Notes: generated by a model not told the origin, from the sequence alone. A stretch of DNA of 64,000 nucleotides from Acheta domesticus (GCA_031308135.1 JAHLJT010009419.1:180080739-180144738); one strand, 5' to 3'; counted from the stretch's first letter, positions 11,927-25,139 are shown. Numbers and translations are program-made.

Positions 11927-13107
11927 TCACAAAATGTCTTTCCACCTAGTTCTTGGGCGTCCTACTCTTCTCCTTCCTTCCAGTCTTCTATCTCTAGTCA
12001 CTTTCACCAGTCTGTCTTCTTCCATTCTGTCTATATGGTCATTCCATTTCTTTCTTCTTTCTCGAACCCAGTCTGAGATTATATCTATTTGACAAGTTTG
12101 TCTTATATTAATATTAGATTCTTTATCCCTTAGCGTTTTATTTGTAATTTTTCTCAACACCCGCATTTCATTTGGCATATTTCTTTTGAGTCTTCTCTAG
12201 TTTCAGCTGCATATGACAATCCTAGTCTAATTACTGCCTTATATATTCTAATTTTAGTGTCTTTTCTTAGATATTGATTTTGCCATATCGAGTGGTTGAG
12301 ACAGCCTGCTATTCTATTTGCTTTTATGCTTTGTTCCTTAGCCTCTTTTATAGATCTGCCATCACTAGTTATTGTTACGCCTAGATATTGCATTTCCATT
12401 ACTTGCTCTATTAGGTATTCGTTTATAACTAGTTTGCATCTCAAAGGCTCTTTCGAGATTGTTATGCATTTAGTTTTTTGTGTGGATATCCCCATGTTGA
12501 ATGACTGGCATGTCTTGTAGAATTGAAACAGGAGGCGTTGTAAATCATCTTCGCTTTCGGCAATTAGTACTGTATCATCCGCATAACAGATTGAGTTTAT
12601 GTTATAAGTGCCGAAGTAATATCCTTTTTTGTTTGTTGTGAAAGATTGTGTAGGATGTGTTTCATTACCAGGCTGAAGAGTCTTGGGCTGAAGGAGTCTC
12701 CTTGTCTTATTCCTTGACCTGTTGTTATGGCTTGAGATATTTGTTCGTTATGTTTTACTTTCATTCTGGTGTTCATATACATGTTTGCTATGAGTTTAAA
12801 AAGGTTGCAGGGGATATTTTCTTTCTTTAATAATCTTGCTATATCTACTAGGCGTACTGTCAAATGCTTTCTGTATGTCTACGAAACACATATATGCAGG
12901 TTTGTCGGATTCCAGAGATTTCTCAACGATTTGTCGTATAATGAAGATCGCATAATTACATGATCTTCCTCTTCTGAATCCTTGCTGTTCTTCTTTCCAT
13001 TCTATTAAGTTTTCTATTACTTGTGTGATAGTTTTTGTTGTTAGTTTAAGCGTTGTGTTCAGAAGGTTAATTCCTCTATAATTGTTTGGGTTTAGCTTGT
13101 CCCCTTT
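11927..13107 (-). pseudogene. RTE-like LINE reverse transcriptase fragment
   Basis: On the minus strand, from 13.1 kb downward: PYKGDKLNPNNYRGINLLN, QQGFRRGRSC, MCFVDIQKAFDS, GIRQGDSFSPRLFSLVM, ICYADDTVLIAESEDDL, then TKCITISKEPLRCKL, MQYLGVTITSDG, and a C-terminus ending GRRRVGRPRTRWKDIL. This order and the YADD style resemble RTE-type elements (inference). Several frameshifts separate the ORFs at 12597-12863, 12154-12495 and 11927-12178. The 5' end stops at an AT microsatellite at 13.11 kb. Confidence 0.85.
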
Positions 13108-13141
13108 ATAGGGGACATATAAATATATAATATATATAAAT

Positions 13142-13173
<32 letters not shown>

Positions 13174-13190
13174 GTGTATGTATATATACT
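13108..13190. repeat. AT/TATG microsatellite
   Basis: Nearly pure (TA)n with TATG and TGTATG variants, abutting the truncated LINE 5' end. Confidence 0.85.
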
Positions 13191-14879
13191 ACACTTCAAT
13201 ATATACATATTCTTCACGGAATATGCTCTAATTTTCTAAATTATTTTCAATTGGCTCAATTCATTTTTTGCGAGCAAATAACTAAATACGATGGATACTT
13301 CATTTTCCTTCTTCTGAGAGAAAATATCAGTATTTACATCATTAAAAATCGTCAAATATTATTCCATAATTACTACATAATCTGTTAGTAGTCTACTTTA
13401 TCGTATTATATCAGTAGTATTCTGAAGTGCTACATATATTTCGTTGGATTTTAGTCGTTTCAGAAAAATGACTTGAGCGAATACAATACCATTGTCAAAG
13501 ATATTATTCAATATTTATTTCAAAAGTGATAAAAATTTTGTGTATTTTTACTAAGAAATTCATTAAGTTTTTATGACTTATTATTTACGTTCAAAAGATG
13601 ACAGCCTATTAAAGCCTAATTAAAATTAAAAATCGGAATTCTGTTTTTTCTTCTTTTTAAGAAAAATGGTATTGCTGCTTTAAGTAAAACTGTGGGTGTG
13701 AAAAAGTATTGCTAAAGTTGTGTGAAAAGACATAATTTGAAGTTTACCAGAATGGTGTCTGCATTTTCTGGAAATGAGTGCATTCCTGTGTGAATATTGC
13801 CAAACAGCATGAGGACTGTACCGCTAAGATTGCACTATCAGCTTTACAGATCAAAAGAATTCAAGAAATGTTTCCACAGAACGCCTAATGCAAGGGTGCA
13901 GAAAGATCTTGTCAGTAGCCATATTTGATGCCTCAATAAAATATAAGAATAATGCAAGCAAATAGAACGTGCGAACAAAGATATGAAATTGCTTTTATAT
14001 GCGACGTTGTGAAATCGCCAAAGGACATGATAAACAATGTTTATTAAATTTGCTTTTGAATTCTTTGAAATTATTAGCATCTGTAGTGTTCTTTTTATAA
14101 TAAAATAGTGTTGTAAAGAATAATCGTATTTCTTTTTATCTCTGAAATGCATTGCATATGTTAAATTATATGCAATAAAATTATTTCGTCAGTTCATTTG
14201 CTTAATATTTGAATCTTAAAACCAAACCAAAACCATTTTGTTTTTACTATTCAGTTCTGTTTCCTAAACTAAATAATAAATATAACGTGTTATTTTTTTG
14301 CTGCGTCATTGCATAAGCTAAAAAATTGAATGCAGAAACTTGTTTTCAGAGACAATGTTCTGACACATATCATTTTTTAAACTAGTTTAAGTACCCGGCT
14401 TTTCCCAGGTGTTCATTTATCACAATTATCTTGTAGACAGGAAAAATAATGAATTTTACCTACACTGTCCCCTCGCCAGATTGTTCACCTTGTTCTTTGT
14501 TCACCTGATCAGGTACACCCCTCTCCGTCTTCCCCTTATGAGATTACCCCAGCTAAATCATTAGCTAGATAACTAGATGGAATTCACCCGCGGGGCCAAC
14601 ATGGCGACCTCACGCCAATCTAATATGTACAGTCTGTGGGCGTGTAGAGCAGTAAATATTGGTCCTACAAACGTGAAAATGTAATCATTTCGTATGCTTG
14701 CATATCCTCTACCTGTCTGCCAACAATGGTCGCAATCCGCCTCGTCCTTCTGGGTGCAAATTTTTTTATGACGACGAGTGTATAATAATGTGAACAAATC
14801 GCCACAAATGTAAATATTAACGACGGAGACAAGTAAAAAAATTAAATTTTTGTAATATTTGGAAAAACAAAGGAATAGA
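13191..14879. other. No recognised gene
   Basis: AT-rich. A 110-residue minus-strand ORF (14905-14573) lies next to repeat F and has no motif I recognise. Confidence 0.55.
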
Positions 14880-15475
14880 GCAAAATGGCGTCTATGTAAT
14901 CTCATAGAGTACGTCTTGTAATATCCCTACCAAAAGTATAAAGAAAAAATTTGGAGCCATTATTGAGAAAATCTTGTGTTTGTAATTTTTTTTAATTGCA
15001 CATATTGCACGCAATATTGGGCGAAAACTACTACAATTTTCAAAAAAATATACGTGACTTTAAAGGAAGAACTCACAATGAACAAATTTTATTTGAAGCA
15101 AAAAACTCTATCTTCAATTTTGCAGTTGGATGAACAGGCTGAATAAAATTCAAACTTTTGCAATTTTCTAAAATTCAGAGTTAACCGTGATAATCGGACC
15201 TACGCCACCTTGATAAGTGTATTTTACTCTATTATTACAAGAAACTTGGAGCTATTTTTGAGAACATTTTGAAAATGTCCGGAAGGCTTCATGTAAAGTA
15301 CCCTCAAATTCTAAAGAAAGTTTTTCAAAATTTCAAAGCTTCTACTAGAGCCAGATGGATATGAGGTTTCTTCAATTTGAAAAAAAAAATTCCTACGAGT
15401 GGTTTAGGCGCTTGTGATGTTCACAGACGGACAGACGGACAGACGGGTAGACGAACTGACGGACAGACAGCTTTC
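14880..15475 (+). repeat. Interspersed repeat F, copy 1, with a GACAGACG minisatellite
   Basis: The section with taaagaaaaaatttggagcc, attgagaaaatcttg and gcacgcaatattgggcgaaa is the reverse complement of sequence at 61.65-61.78 kb. It ends with acagacggacagacggacag (15421-15470), a short minisatellite. Confidence 0.65.
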
Positions 15476-17879
15476 AATTGACTTTTTGGTACCAAGGACA
15501 CACACAACATGTATTCTGGCTACAGCACGTGTTGGGGATTTTTATCTTAATTTAGTAACTGGTTTTATCCACTTTTTCATTATATGGGTTCGGGAATGAT
15601 TTTTTTCTGTCGAAAATTCGCCGTTTTCTCGCGCTGCATTACATAACTTCCCGTATGGTACGTATATTACTCCGTGTATACGTACGTATACGGGAAAGTA
15701 AAAGTAAATGAGACCGCTAGGCAAGAATTAAGTATCTCGAAAATTCTTATTGTGTATATTTTTTGTAACGAGTCACCATATAAAAAAGAGAGTCCCCAAA
15801 CAATATCAATTAATTAAAACCTACTCGGTGTTGCTGTATTATGCAAAAAGTGAAATTCCGTGACCATCTATCCCCACACATTAGAAATGCAAATTCGAAT
15901 TGCGCGCAGCGAAAGTCACCGAATTCTACAGCCAGATATCATTCAAATAAAAGCACATTTTATAGCAACTCAGTCTGTTTTTCATTCTTTCTTGCTTACA
16001 AAGACGCCTTATCAGAAAAATCTGTTTTGGTAGCTTATCCTCAAATTGTAAGTAATAATATGCAAAATACCCCAGGTTTCTTTTTCCCAGTTACTCAGAT
16101 TTTAAGATAATATCGCGAGGATCCAGGAAATTACGTTATACGAATAGTGACTTCCATCAGGAAGTTCAAAGTCAAATGGCAAGGAATGTAGTACCTTGAA
16201 CGTATCCTCTTAATGTGTTTATTGAAAAACTTATCTGTTTATGTAATAATCACTAAAGAAAACTTTATCTAAAGACGTCTGCGGTAGTTAAACAATTAAA
16301 AATTCTGCTTCTCATTTGAAAATTGATGTTTGTTATCTTGATATAAAAGATAATGAATCATGTTTTTCAGTTACTAACGTCGTTAGGTCGATACAGCTCA
16401 TTATAGGGCTAGACTAAGGCGAAAGCCGAGGTCTGTAACGAACCAAGCCCGTTAAGTGCCAATCCTGTTATACTTGTAATATCGACCGTGTGTTCGATAC
16501 TTTACGTAACAGTACCTTCTTGTAAGAAAAGAATTTAAAAAAATAATAATTACCTTTTCTTGAAATAGGAGTACTCATACCCCAGTTTTATCTTCAACTC
16601 ATTTATCTTCCATGTCGGTAAAAGCTCGATGTGTTTGGTGTCGACACATTATTAGCAATTAGTTTTGGGATAGTATAGTGTGTTGTTGCACCTCTTTATT
16701 CATTACAATAATTTTATGATTATGTTTTCCAACACATTCTAATAAAGTTATCTAAACGCTTTTAATTAGCAGGAATAGTTGAGATTAAATTGTTCAGAAT
16801 GTCATATAATGGACTAATAACTTTGTGTCTTAAGTTAACAACTATATTTCGAGATTCTGTTCGTTTCCCCACATGGTCCCTCTTTTGCTCCACGCTTGTT
16901 CTTATTCATGTTCCCCGTATGTTACCTTACTGGTCGCGCGACTTTTCTTGATGTCTGAGATCCCTAGTGTTCAACCCAGCACAACTCGGCACGGACTGGT
17001 CTAAACCTTGGTCTCTCACGAAACGGAACGGCAAGATTATCAGGGCTGCCAACCGCTGATTTCGAATTCAAGCAATGATTCACATTATTCAGAAGATGAG
17101 AATGGAGTAAGTACGTACAATAATATCACATCTCATTAATAAGCAATATTATCATGAATTATTTTTCACTTGTGGTTGCTATTAATTACTTTATTACTTG
17201 TTCTATTTTATCGTCTAAAATATCCGGATGTATTAAGAGCGAAAGAGGTTTGAATAGTATTAATAATGTTACAGTTGGCAACACCGTCTGATGTGACGTA
17301 GCCAGTACGTCCTCTCCCTGCACCCCGCGCTGGGAGAGTCACGTGACTAGTAGGGTATTCCGCATGTTGTCTCAAATGCTGTCTCGATTTTCTTCACTTT
17401 TTCTCCTAGAAATTCTCTTTAAAATTCTTCACATATTCTCCCACATGTCTACCATCTGTTCTCCGACATATTTAGCTAGAAATAATTCTGAATATTCAGA
17501 AATGTATTTTAAGCCATTAAGTCATTTTAAGTGATTTAGAAGTGTAAATTTTTGGTTACGAATACTATGATCCATTTTACGGAGGTGGACAGTGCAGTAG
17601 ATCTTCTGGTAAATGAATCATGAAATTTGAAATAGCCCAAAAGAGCCGAATTCTCTCCCCAAAAGCTTTATAGAAATACATAAATTATCTTCTTTTCGCA
17701 AAAAAATGTTTATCGTCAGATGATCGCACTTTTTGAAAAATTATTTGATGGGTGAACTGCAACACATGTTCAATCGTATCTGACAATACATGCTTCAGAG
17801 TGGAGATTCCAATCAAAATTATAATACTGGTAGAACTTCCATCAAGTATCAATTTGTAAGGTAATAAACATGACTCACT
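15476..17879. other. No recognised gene
   Basis: AT-rich. Near 17.04-17.09 kb the words gctgatttcgaattcaagc and atgattcac resemble part of the 631-bp transposon interior, possibly a remnant. Confidence 0.5.
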
Positions 17880-18169
17880 TCCCTCGTGGGACAGAAAGAC
17901 ATGCGTTTTTACGGTCTAGGACGCATCGTTTCCGAGATACGCACGATAAAGGAGAGGAAAATCCGCCGCATTGCAACGCCTTATGAGTTGCGGGTCGAAT
18001 GTCACCTGCTCGTTTTTTAGTACCTACGACCTGCTGAGTGTAGCTCAGAGCTAGCATTGCCTTTGGCTCTGGAACGGCCCTCACCGGGAGTCTGACCGGC
18101 TGGATTCCCTGCGTGGGATTCCACACGTCTTAAGTTCTACCAGGGGACAAGTCCCCGGAGTGGGCACCT
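17880..18169. other. GC-rich block upstream of repeat copy 1, unknown
   Basis: GC-richer than its surroundings. It includes a 83-residue minus-strand ORF without recognisable motifs. Probably part of the same unclassified repeat. Confidence 0.35.
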
Positions 18170-18457
18170 AGCTTTTCGCACTTATCAGCACACTCCGCCG
18201 ACGCATGCTGGAATCCGGATCCCGCAGAAACGCAGTTTGCCCTCACGGCAACCTCCCCATTCAATGCCTGGGTCGGGCGGGCATTCAATGCCCGCCCTGC
18301 CAGCTCAGGGCTCCTAGCTATCCAGTCTTAGTATCGGAGTCCAAACAATGCGCTACTCACATGCGCCGGGAACAAGTCCTTCCACTTTGCCCAGAGTATC
18401 GGGCCACTGCCACGACGAAGCCAAGAGCCCAGCAGGGGGCCACCCGAACTAAGGTTT
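18170..18457. repeat. 288-bp perfect direct repeat, copy 1
   Basis: Identical over its full length to 20208-20495 as far as I can read. It is GC-rich and contains the internal inverted motif GGGCGGGCATTCAATGCCCGCCC. Sequence from about 17880 continues upstream of it with the same composition, so copy 1 may be part of a longer unit. Its small ORF (MLESGSRRNAVCPHGN...) has no family I recognise. Confidence 0.9.
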
Positions 18458-18469
18458 GGGCGGCTTGGG

Positions 18470-18966
18470 GCCCCCTTTGCGCCTTCTACTGCTTCACTCC
18501 TGGGATCTGGATGTTCAAATCCCGACGGTGGCGTATTTTCCACTCGAGCTGCATAGCTACGACGCATTCAGCGGCTGCTTGGAGGGGACTTCTAGCGGCC
18601 GGCTGCTCTGGTCGGGAGTCTTCTATGGTTTCTCCGATCAACACTAGGCAAATGCCGGAAAACTACCCTCACAAACAGGCTATTCACTTCTCGCGCTCTT
18701 TCCTTCCTCGTGTTTTATCCTCACTCCTCACGTGCTCTTATATGCACTTCACTACCCCATACAAGTACGGAGACCAGAGGGAGATTAGACCTTCTCCGCC
18801 TGATGCGGTTCCCCGATGGGTGGATATACCCAAGTGGAAATCCACCATTAGAAGACGTGTAGGACGGCGCCAAGTCTCAGCATTCAACTGAGAATGAACA
18901 CCACCACATCCCTCGATAAAAACATTCACTGTATTAACGGGACTAACGACCATAGCAGTTGTCGTG
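18470..18966 (+). mobile_element. SINE family A copy
   Basis: The B-box-like GTTCAAATCCCGACGG is followed by CTAGCGGCCGGCTGCTCTGG, TCTCCGATCAACACTAGGC, and the family 3' part with GTAGGACGGCGCCAAG. It begins right after the 288-bp repeat copy ending at 18457. Confidence 0.7.
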
Positions 18967-19170
18967 ATTAGAAACACCAAGCTATGAAATATTTATGAAC
19001 TTTTCTTTTCCTCGCCTCGCCCTGCGAAATTAATCGTGAACTATTCATAGCTTACAAAAACCCAACAAGCCTGTGTATTTATTTTTAATACGGAAAAACA
19101 ATTTACTTACCTTTATGAATATACTTCTGAAAAAACATGGCTAAGACATTAACATTTAACATTATGCAGT

Positions 19171-19461
19171 CAGGCTCTCGGGGGCCCTTTAGTTAGCATG
19201 CTCGCTTTCCACGGCGTAACTCAGGGATCCATTCCCGGTCGAGGCAAAAATTAACTGTGCACTTTCCTTGCAATGTCCCAGTATCTATTGCTGTCTGACG
19301 ATAAGAAATCTCACTTCTCAGGTTGAGAATACCTGAGATACAGTGTGGGGATGGCTATGTGCTAACAACACGTACCTTTTAACTCATGACCGCAAGGCCG
19401 TGATGCCGCTGGTAGGCCTTAGCTCATAAAGAGCTGTTGTCATAAAGTACATACATACATT
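19171..19461 (+). mobile_element. tRNA-derived SINE, family B
   Basis: The head is tRNA-like (TAGTTAGCATGCTCG... then GGATCCATTCCCGG). The 3' region is CCGCAAGGCCGTGATGCCGCTGG TAGGCC, with a tail of TACATACATACAT. Confidence 0.7.
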
Positions 19462-20207
19462 AAGCATTTGAATGGAAAATTATCAACTACGCCTGTACGT
19501 ATTTACGTGCTCTTGATTCATTTTTTTATTAATTTCTTATTTCTTATACTTTTAATACATTGTTGCCGTTGCAATTAAGATGACTGTACACTTACCTTTA
19601 TAAGTAATGTATATTTGAAAAAAATTGCAATTATCATTCTCAAATTATGCAGTTCACATTATGCAATGCAAAATGCAAATGTCAAATACGAGTAAAAAAC
19701 TACTCACTAGTGATATAATTTATTTTCAGTACTTGTTTCAATACCATGATATTCTTCATTAATTAGCTTTTCTACTACATTTCTAATAAATGCCTCAGAA
19801 AAATACATAGAAAGTTACATTTCACTAATCTTGGTTCACTAGTTTCATATTTTTATTTTAATAATAGATAAGTATCATGGTACGTGATCGTATACTCAAA
19901 AGAAGTTTTGTAATTTTTAAAGCAGATTATTTTGTGTAACATTTTGTATTGTAACGACACTAATTTAGATTCTTGACGCTTGAAAGTGTTCGTGCCAAAA
20001 CTAGGAACAGCGACTTTAGTGGTACTTTCTTTGTGTCTCATTTAATTGTAAATAATTTCACTTTTATGTAATGGATTGTAATTTTTATATTGTTTTGAAA
20101 TTTTTATATTGTTATGTTTGTTTGAACCATGCAAAAAAGTTCAGATAAAATTCTTCAAATTGCGAATTGGATTATAATGATTCGTCTTTGTGGTCATGAA
20201 AACATGA

Positions 20208-20495
20208 AGCTTTTCGCACTTATCAGCACACTCCGCCGACGCATGCTGGAATCCGGATCCCGCAGAAACGCAGTTTGCCCTCACGGCAACCTCCCCATTC
20301 AATGCCTGGGTCGGGCGGGCATTCAATGCCCGCCCTGCCAGCTCAGGGCTCCTAGCTATCCAGTCTTAGTATCGGAGTCCAAACAATGCGCTACTCACAT
20401 GCGCCGGGAACAAGTCCTTCCACTTTGCCCAGAGTATCGGGCCACTGCCACGACGAAGCCAAGAGCCCAGCAGGGGGCCACCCGAACTAAGGTTT
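20208..20495. repeat. 288-bp perfect direct repeat, copy 2
   Basis: Same sequence as 18170-18457, embedded in AT-rich DNA with sharp boundaries on both sides. No obvious target duplication was found. Confidence 0.9.
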
Positions 20496-23270
20496 CGTAA
20501 AGTTCGTAAAGTTCACGTAAAATCTCATGAACCTCGTTCGTCCCCAGTACTTTTTTGTACTGCGCCTGCTTTTACAAGGTCTATTATGTGTGATATAATC
20601 GTAGGCGGTCGGGCCACGATGTAATTATGATGTCCAAATACGAAATAATTTCAGCTTACACAAAATAAACCCGCAGGTAATTAAATGTGTAAAGTGAAGT
20701 TAAGAGCAAGTATCCTTGACTGTAATTGTGAATAATCTTCTGGAAAGAACCTCACTTTGGTCCTTCGCATTTATGTTTAACTGTGTTTAGGCAGTAATGT
20801 TAGATTTCGTTAAAAATTCTGGTTGAGAATGCTCCCATATTGATGTGATTTGTTTCCCTCGTTTAAGGCTCATTCGAACACAAGAATTCCTGGTATCCTA
20901 TTTCATTCAGGGGAATCATGAAAGCATCCCTGTCTGTGCACACTAGATAGGCATGTATTTCTTAATACAGAAGATCCTCGATAATACGAATTTGTGTAAT
21001 TTTAATTCTTTAATAACTCAGAAATCAGTGTCCTTTCTCATTCACTTTTCTAATAATATGAAGTGCAATTTTATACTATCGTTCATATGCTTAAATATTT
21101 CATAACTCGAAACTTTTCTTTTTCCTTTAAGATTTGTGATAGCTGCCCGCCGAAGCACTTGAAAGGGTAAACAGAAACGGGAAAGTTGTTGCAGCTTATG
21201 ACCTGACGGTCGCCTCCCCATTTGCTGTCCCGACGTGCCAGGCACGGTTGTCTTGAAAGGTGTCAAAGAGACGCGGTTGCCAAATTACCAAAACAAGAAA
21301 AGTGCTCTCAGACATGGGTTGCGAGATAAACTAAAGACTCTGTATGTGTATATATGTGTGTAAGTATACTGAGTCTGTTGTTCTTGTCTTTGGTCTGCCT
21401 TGCTCAGGGCGCCTGGTGTCTTTGGGAAGATTTTCGCCAGTTCCCATGAGGAAATGAAAAAACAGGACAAAAAGTTGAGTATATGTAAAATTTCTTTACT
21501 AAATACTTAATATTATTTATTTTGTATAATACATTTTTACTAAAAATAAGTGAACATGTCTGTTTTGCTTTAGTCCTTGCTTTACAATCTATTTGACAAT
21601 TATCGTTTGTTAAACGCTGCGTGAACAAACAAGTAGATGGCAAAAATTCAGTTCACCAGGTTAAATATGTGTATTTTCAAATGCTTCATATTCATACTTA
21701 TTACGAATATTATGTACATTTTAATAACAAGTAGCTCACTGAAACGACAATACATACTCTAACGACGATTTCGGATCTAGACCTCTGCAAAACTTGCTTC
21801 CATGTAAGCTTTGCAGATGTTTATTGTTCAATGTCTTCTAAAATGTCATTATAGAATGTCGTTATTGCACACTGACCGTTATCACGTAAATCTTCCATAT
21901 CCTTTGCATTGCTTGCGTTTGGAGATTACATCTCTCTCGTTAGTCTTCAACAGATGGTAGATGAGTGCATTTTTATTGACTTTAATGTTGCTCTTATTAA
22001 TAATTATAAGCAATGTTTATAAACAAAATACACTCAAAGCTAACTATAATTTTCTAGTCATAGTTTGCCTAGAATAACGGAAATATGTGATTGATGTTAG
22101 TGAAACACTTTTTTATTCACCCAGATTACAGTGAAAGATATATGTATTCTCTGTCAAAATTTTTTCTGTTCGTTTCAACACAATATCATATTTGCAATTT
22201 AATTATAACACAGAACATCATGAAATCTGTGATGGAGTTTAATAGACCGTTACATAACTTTTTGCAAGAAAAAACAATCACTTCGTTTCGTTATTCTAGA
22301 CATATGTCTCACTGGCACCCGTATTTTGTTACTGTGACATTCCTTATTTGGAATTCTAAAAGCACGCTATGGTGTTTTTGTCATTCCCTTGAATGCTTCT
22401 TTATAATATTTTTATATACAATAAAACTGTATGAAAGGTTACATATACAGTATTACAAACACTACGAATAGCCTCGTATCTAAGGAAACGAGTCTCCTTG
22501 TAAGGAGGTAGTTGGAAAACGGAAAGAGCAAAGGAGGAAAGTTCGACTAAAATGTATGCCGCACCTAGTGCGAGATTGGAAACTTGGAGTGAGACACCTC
22601 AAAGTAAATTTGTCTTGCAACAGTGTTTAGCACGTTAAACTATACCCTCTCAATAAGGAGCTGTGTGGGAACTGTGGTCGATACGCGATTCATACTTAAT
22701 CACTTTAACATTTATGTGGTACTAGATAGCCTCTTCCCCCAAATCTGAACTTTTCTGCTCTCCATTCTTGTGTACACAGATACTTCCCGACGCGTACCCA
22801 CTAGCTTCTTCGTAAAAAAAAAGTAAAAATGTGTCGTACAACATAACTATGAAGATGCTCAAATAATATATTAGAGACAGTATGAAGAACGTTTGTTGGC
22901 TACACGAAATTAGAAATTGCCATTACTACCATAATGCTTAAATAATTCTATTTTAATAATACGCAGTCCAATTCATTATTTTCTTCCATTTGTTACTGGT
23001 GTATTACTAAGCATAAAATGTGATGTATATGACATTTGTAATGGTAAGTTGTTTTGAAAATTATTTGGAAGCTAACAATTCATGATTTAAATAAAAATTC
23101 CTCCCAGAGAAGACTATTTCTGCGTCTAGACCATATCTTGTCCGAACCTCAGGACCAATGAAATGCACACATTATTATTAAAGTACATCTCATCATGCAA
23201 TTAATTACTTATAATATATTCGACAACTCCTAACAGATTTCATTTACGCTCCGTTCTTTGGGCTTTCCAC
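20496..23270. other. No recognised gene
   Basis: AT-rich with a GC-richer patch at 21.13-21.28 kb. ORFs up to 126 residues show no motifs. Confidence 0.55.
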
Positions 23271-23278
23271 GCCCGAGA

Positions 23279-23909
23279 CTCGGTGTAAGATATACAGGTG
23301 TGTTCACTCCCAGTCTAAAACTGAATCTTATGTAAGGCTAGTTGTCACAGTTCTCGCATATAAGCGCTGCGATCTTTGGCTCTCATTTGGCAAGGTCGTG
23401 ATTCGTCGTGATCCATTCGGCAGCTCTGTGGCCAGCTGATTTCGAATTTCAAGTCAGTGATTTGTCGTTTCGAGGTGGAATTAGTCAAGTCTAGAGCAAA
23501 CAGTTACTAAAATGGGTAGGAAATGTTATGTAAAACTTTAATAGCCACAGTCTAAGATGTAATTTCAAGATGTATATTGTACACCGTGACCCACACCTAT
23601 GGTGCGGACAAGCGAGGAACTAGCCTCAAATGGGCTTCAGAAAATTTTCCCCAATGGCGGCTAGTTAATACACCTATACTTCGGTTTTTCTTTCTTGGCG
23701 CGTGGGGGTGTGTCATCAAAATGGAATATCTCACTGTATTTCGCGTCGTTCTCCGTTGTGCCGCTAGGAGTCGCATGATCGCGACTGTATCGAGCAGTGC
23801 TGGCGATCATGCGACTCCGGCGGCCCAACGGAGAACGACGCGAAATACCGTGCAATATTCCGTTTAGATGACCCATCCCCTAACCGAAGTAGGTATATCT
23901 TACACCGTG
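23279..23909. mobile_element. CACGGTGTAAG-family DNA element, 631 bp copy
   Basis: The left end CTCGGTGTAAGATATAC and right end GTATATCTTACACCGTG are flanked by a perfect 8-bp duplication gcccgaga (23271-23278 and 23910-23917). It contains an internal terminus-like motif (near 23573-23589) and a large hairpin in its right half. No transposase is visible. An 8-bp duplication fits the hAT or P superfamilies; I cannot assign one with confidence. Confidence 0.85.
23732..23852. repeat. Large inverted repeat (hairpin) inside the 631-bp element
   Basis: Arms at about 23732-23783 and 23801-23852 are near-perfect reverse complements (tatttcgcgtcgttctccg against its complement) with a loop under 20 bases. 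Weaker pairing continues outward to about 23673 and 23900 (ctatacttcggtt against aaccgaagtaggtata), so the right half of the element can fold as one rod. Confidence 0.85.
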
Positions 23910-23917
23910 GCCCGAGA

Positions 23918-24235
23918 CCTCCCGAGCAAATGAAATCAACACCAGCCTCCAAAGGCTGGAGCCCCGAAGTTGCCGCAATGCCTCTCCGCTACCCCCGCGG
24001 AACCGAACGGCGGCCCCGGGCGCTCCTTGACCCTTGCCGCGCCCGCCCTCGTGGCTCTCTCGCAACCGCTTCCCGCCCACTGCCTCTCTCGCGGCCGGCG
24101 GGGAAGATTCGTTCCACGCGTGGGACGAACCGGAATGGCACACGTCTGTCAACGGAACGGGCCAGGACGAAAACAGAGGAGGTGCGACCTTCCCGCCCCA
24201 AATGCACGAGAACGCGTTCAGTTAGCGGATGAGGA
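23918..24235. other. GC-rich, CpG-rich block, unknown
   Basis: Strongly GC-rich against AT-rich surroundings, with open frames on both strands but no recognisable protein. Vaguely similar words (gagcccc/tcaagctgcgcg, ggcattgccg) occur at 36.68-36.74 kb, so it may be an old repeat. Confidence 0.4.
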
Positions 24236-25139
24236 CATGTATGATACATCGCGCGTCAACTGGCAACAGGAAAAAAGATTTGATTCACACTTTTGATTCG
24301 TACATTCTTTAATTTGATTTATCGACGAATATAACGCTCAGGTGCCTAGTAAAATCCTAGTAAGGTGCCTAGTAAAATCAAATATACCGGTGGAATTCAT
24401 GAAACAAAAAGTTATATAATTAGTATTTTATTTCTAAGAATCATATAGGTCGTCAATGGCGACCTGCCTCTTTTCAAATAGAGAAGTGGCATTCTCGCAT
24501 TAATTTAACCGTTCAGTTTAACAGAAGCAAAATATTCGTGCAGCGGCTGACAACTTTTATTTACGATTTAACCCTCAATTCCTAAAAAGTCAATAAACAT
24601 TTTGTATGAAATTTTAATGACTGAATAATTAAGATTTTGTATATGAACTAACACCGCAGATGTAATGTATAAATGTACAACAATGTATGAAAATCTGAAT
24701 TATCAATGTGTGTGAACAACAATTACTGAAGAATCTTTTTAGGAAACGAACAAGAAAAGTTAATATTTTAAATACTTCATCCTTTCTCACTGTGTGAACA
24801 TTCATGCAGAATACTTAATATATTTACTTTTATCCTTCGTTTTCTGCAAACCAAAACCATTTCGCTCCTAAAAGATTTGAAAATGAAACTTTTAATGAGC
24901 ATTTGCTTTTGCTGGTGCCACTTCAAGAAGAGCAATAGACGTGCATATTTAATTTATGACGTGCATCATTTTTCTACAAATTTTCACGTGTTTTAAATTA
25001 TCCCCGACATTTCATTCGTTCAAACATCCGGTCACACAGATATCCAGACTGCAAGTTCCACGCATAACACACGCGTGTAAGTATTAAATTTTCATACTAA
25101 AGTAACAACTTCATGTCTTGCTTTGTACCAGCATCTCCT
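24236..25139. other. No recognised feature
   Basis: AT-rich. A small duplication ggtgcctagtaaaatc occurs twice at 24340-24380. Confidence 0.6.

Noticed and set aside
14573..14905. 110-residue minus-strand ORF
   Set aside because: No motif or splice context, and it abuts interspersed repeat F; likely chance.
18205..18891. 228-residue ORF with Cys-rich start (zinc-knuckle-like)
   Set aside because: It spans the 288-bp repeat and a SINE; the cysteine spacing matches no knuckle, and copy 2 loses the rest of the frame.
3593..23909. Transib (RAG-related) assignment from the CACGGTG terminus
   Set aside because: Target duplications are 8 bp in three of three copies, while Transib makes 5 bp.
23880..24296. 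Possible gene in the GC-rich block (several ORFs of 60-108 residues)
   Set aside because: Overlapping frames on both strands are all open, with no recognisable protein motif; treated as composition.
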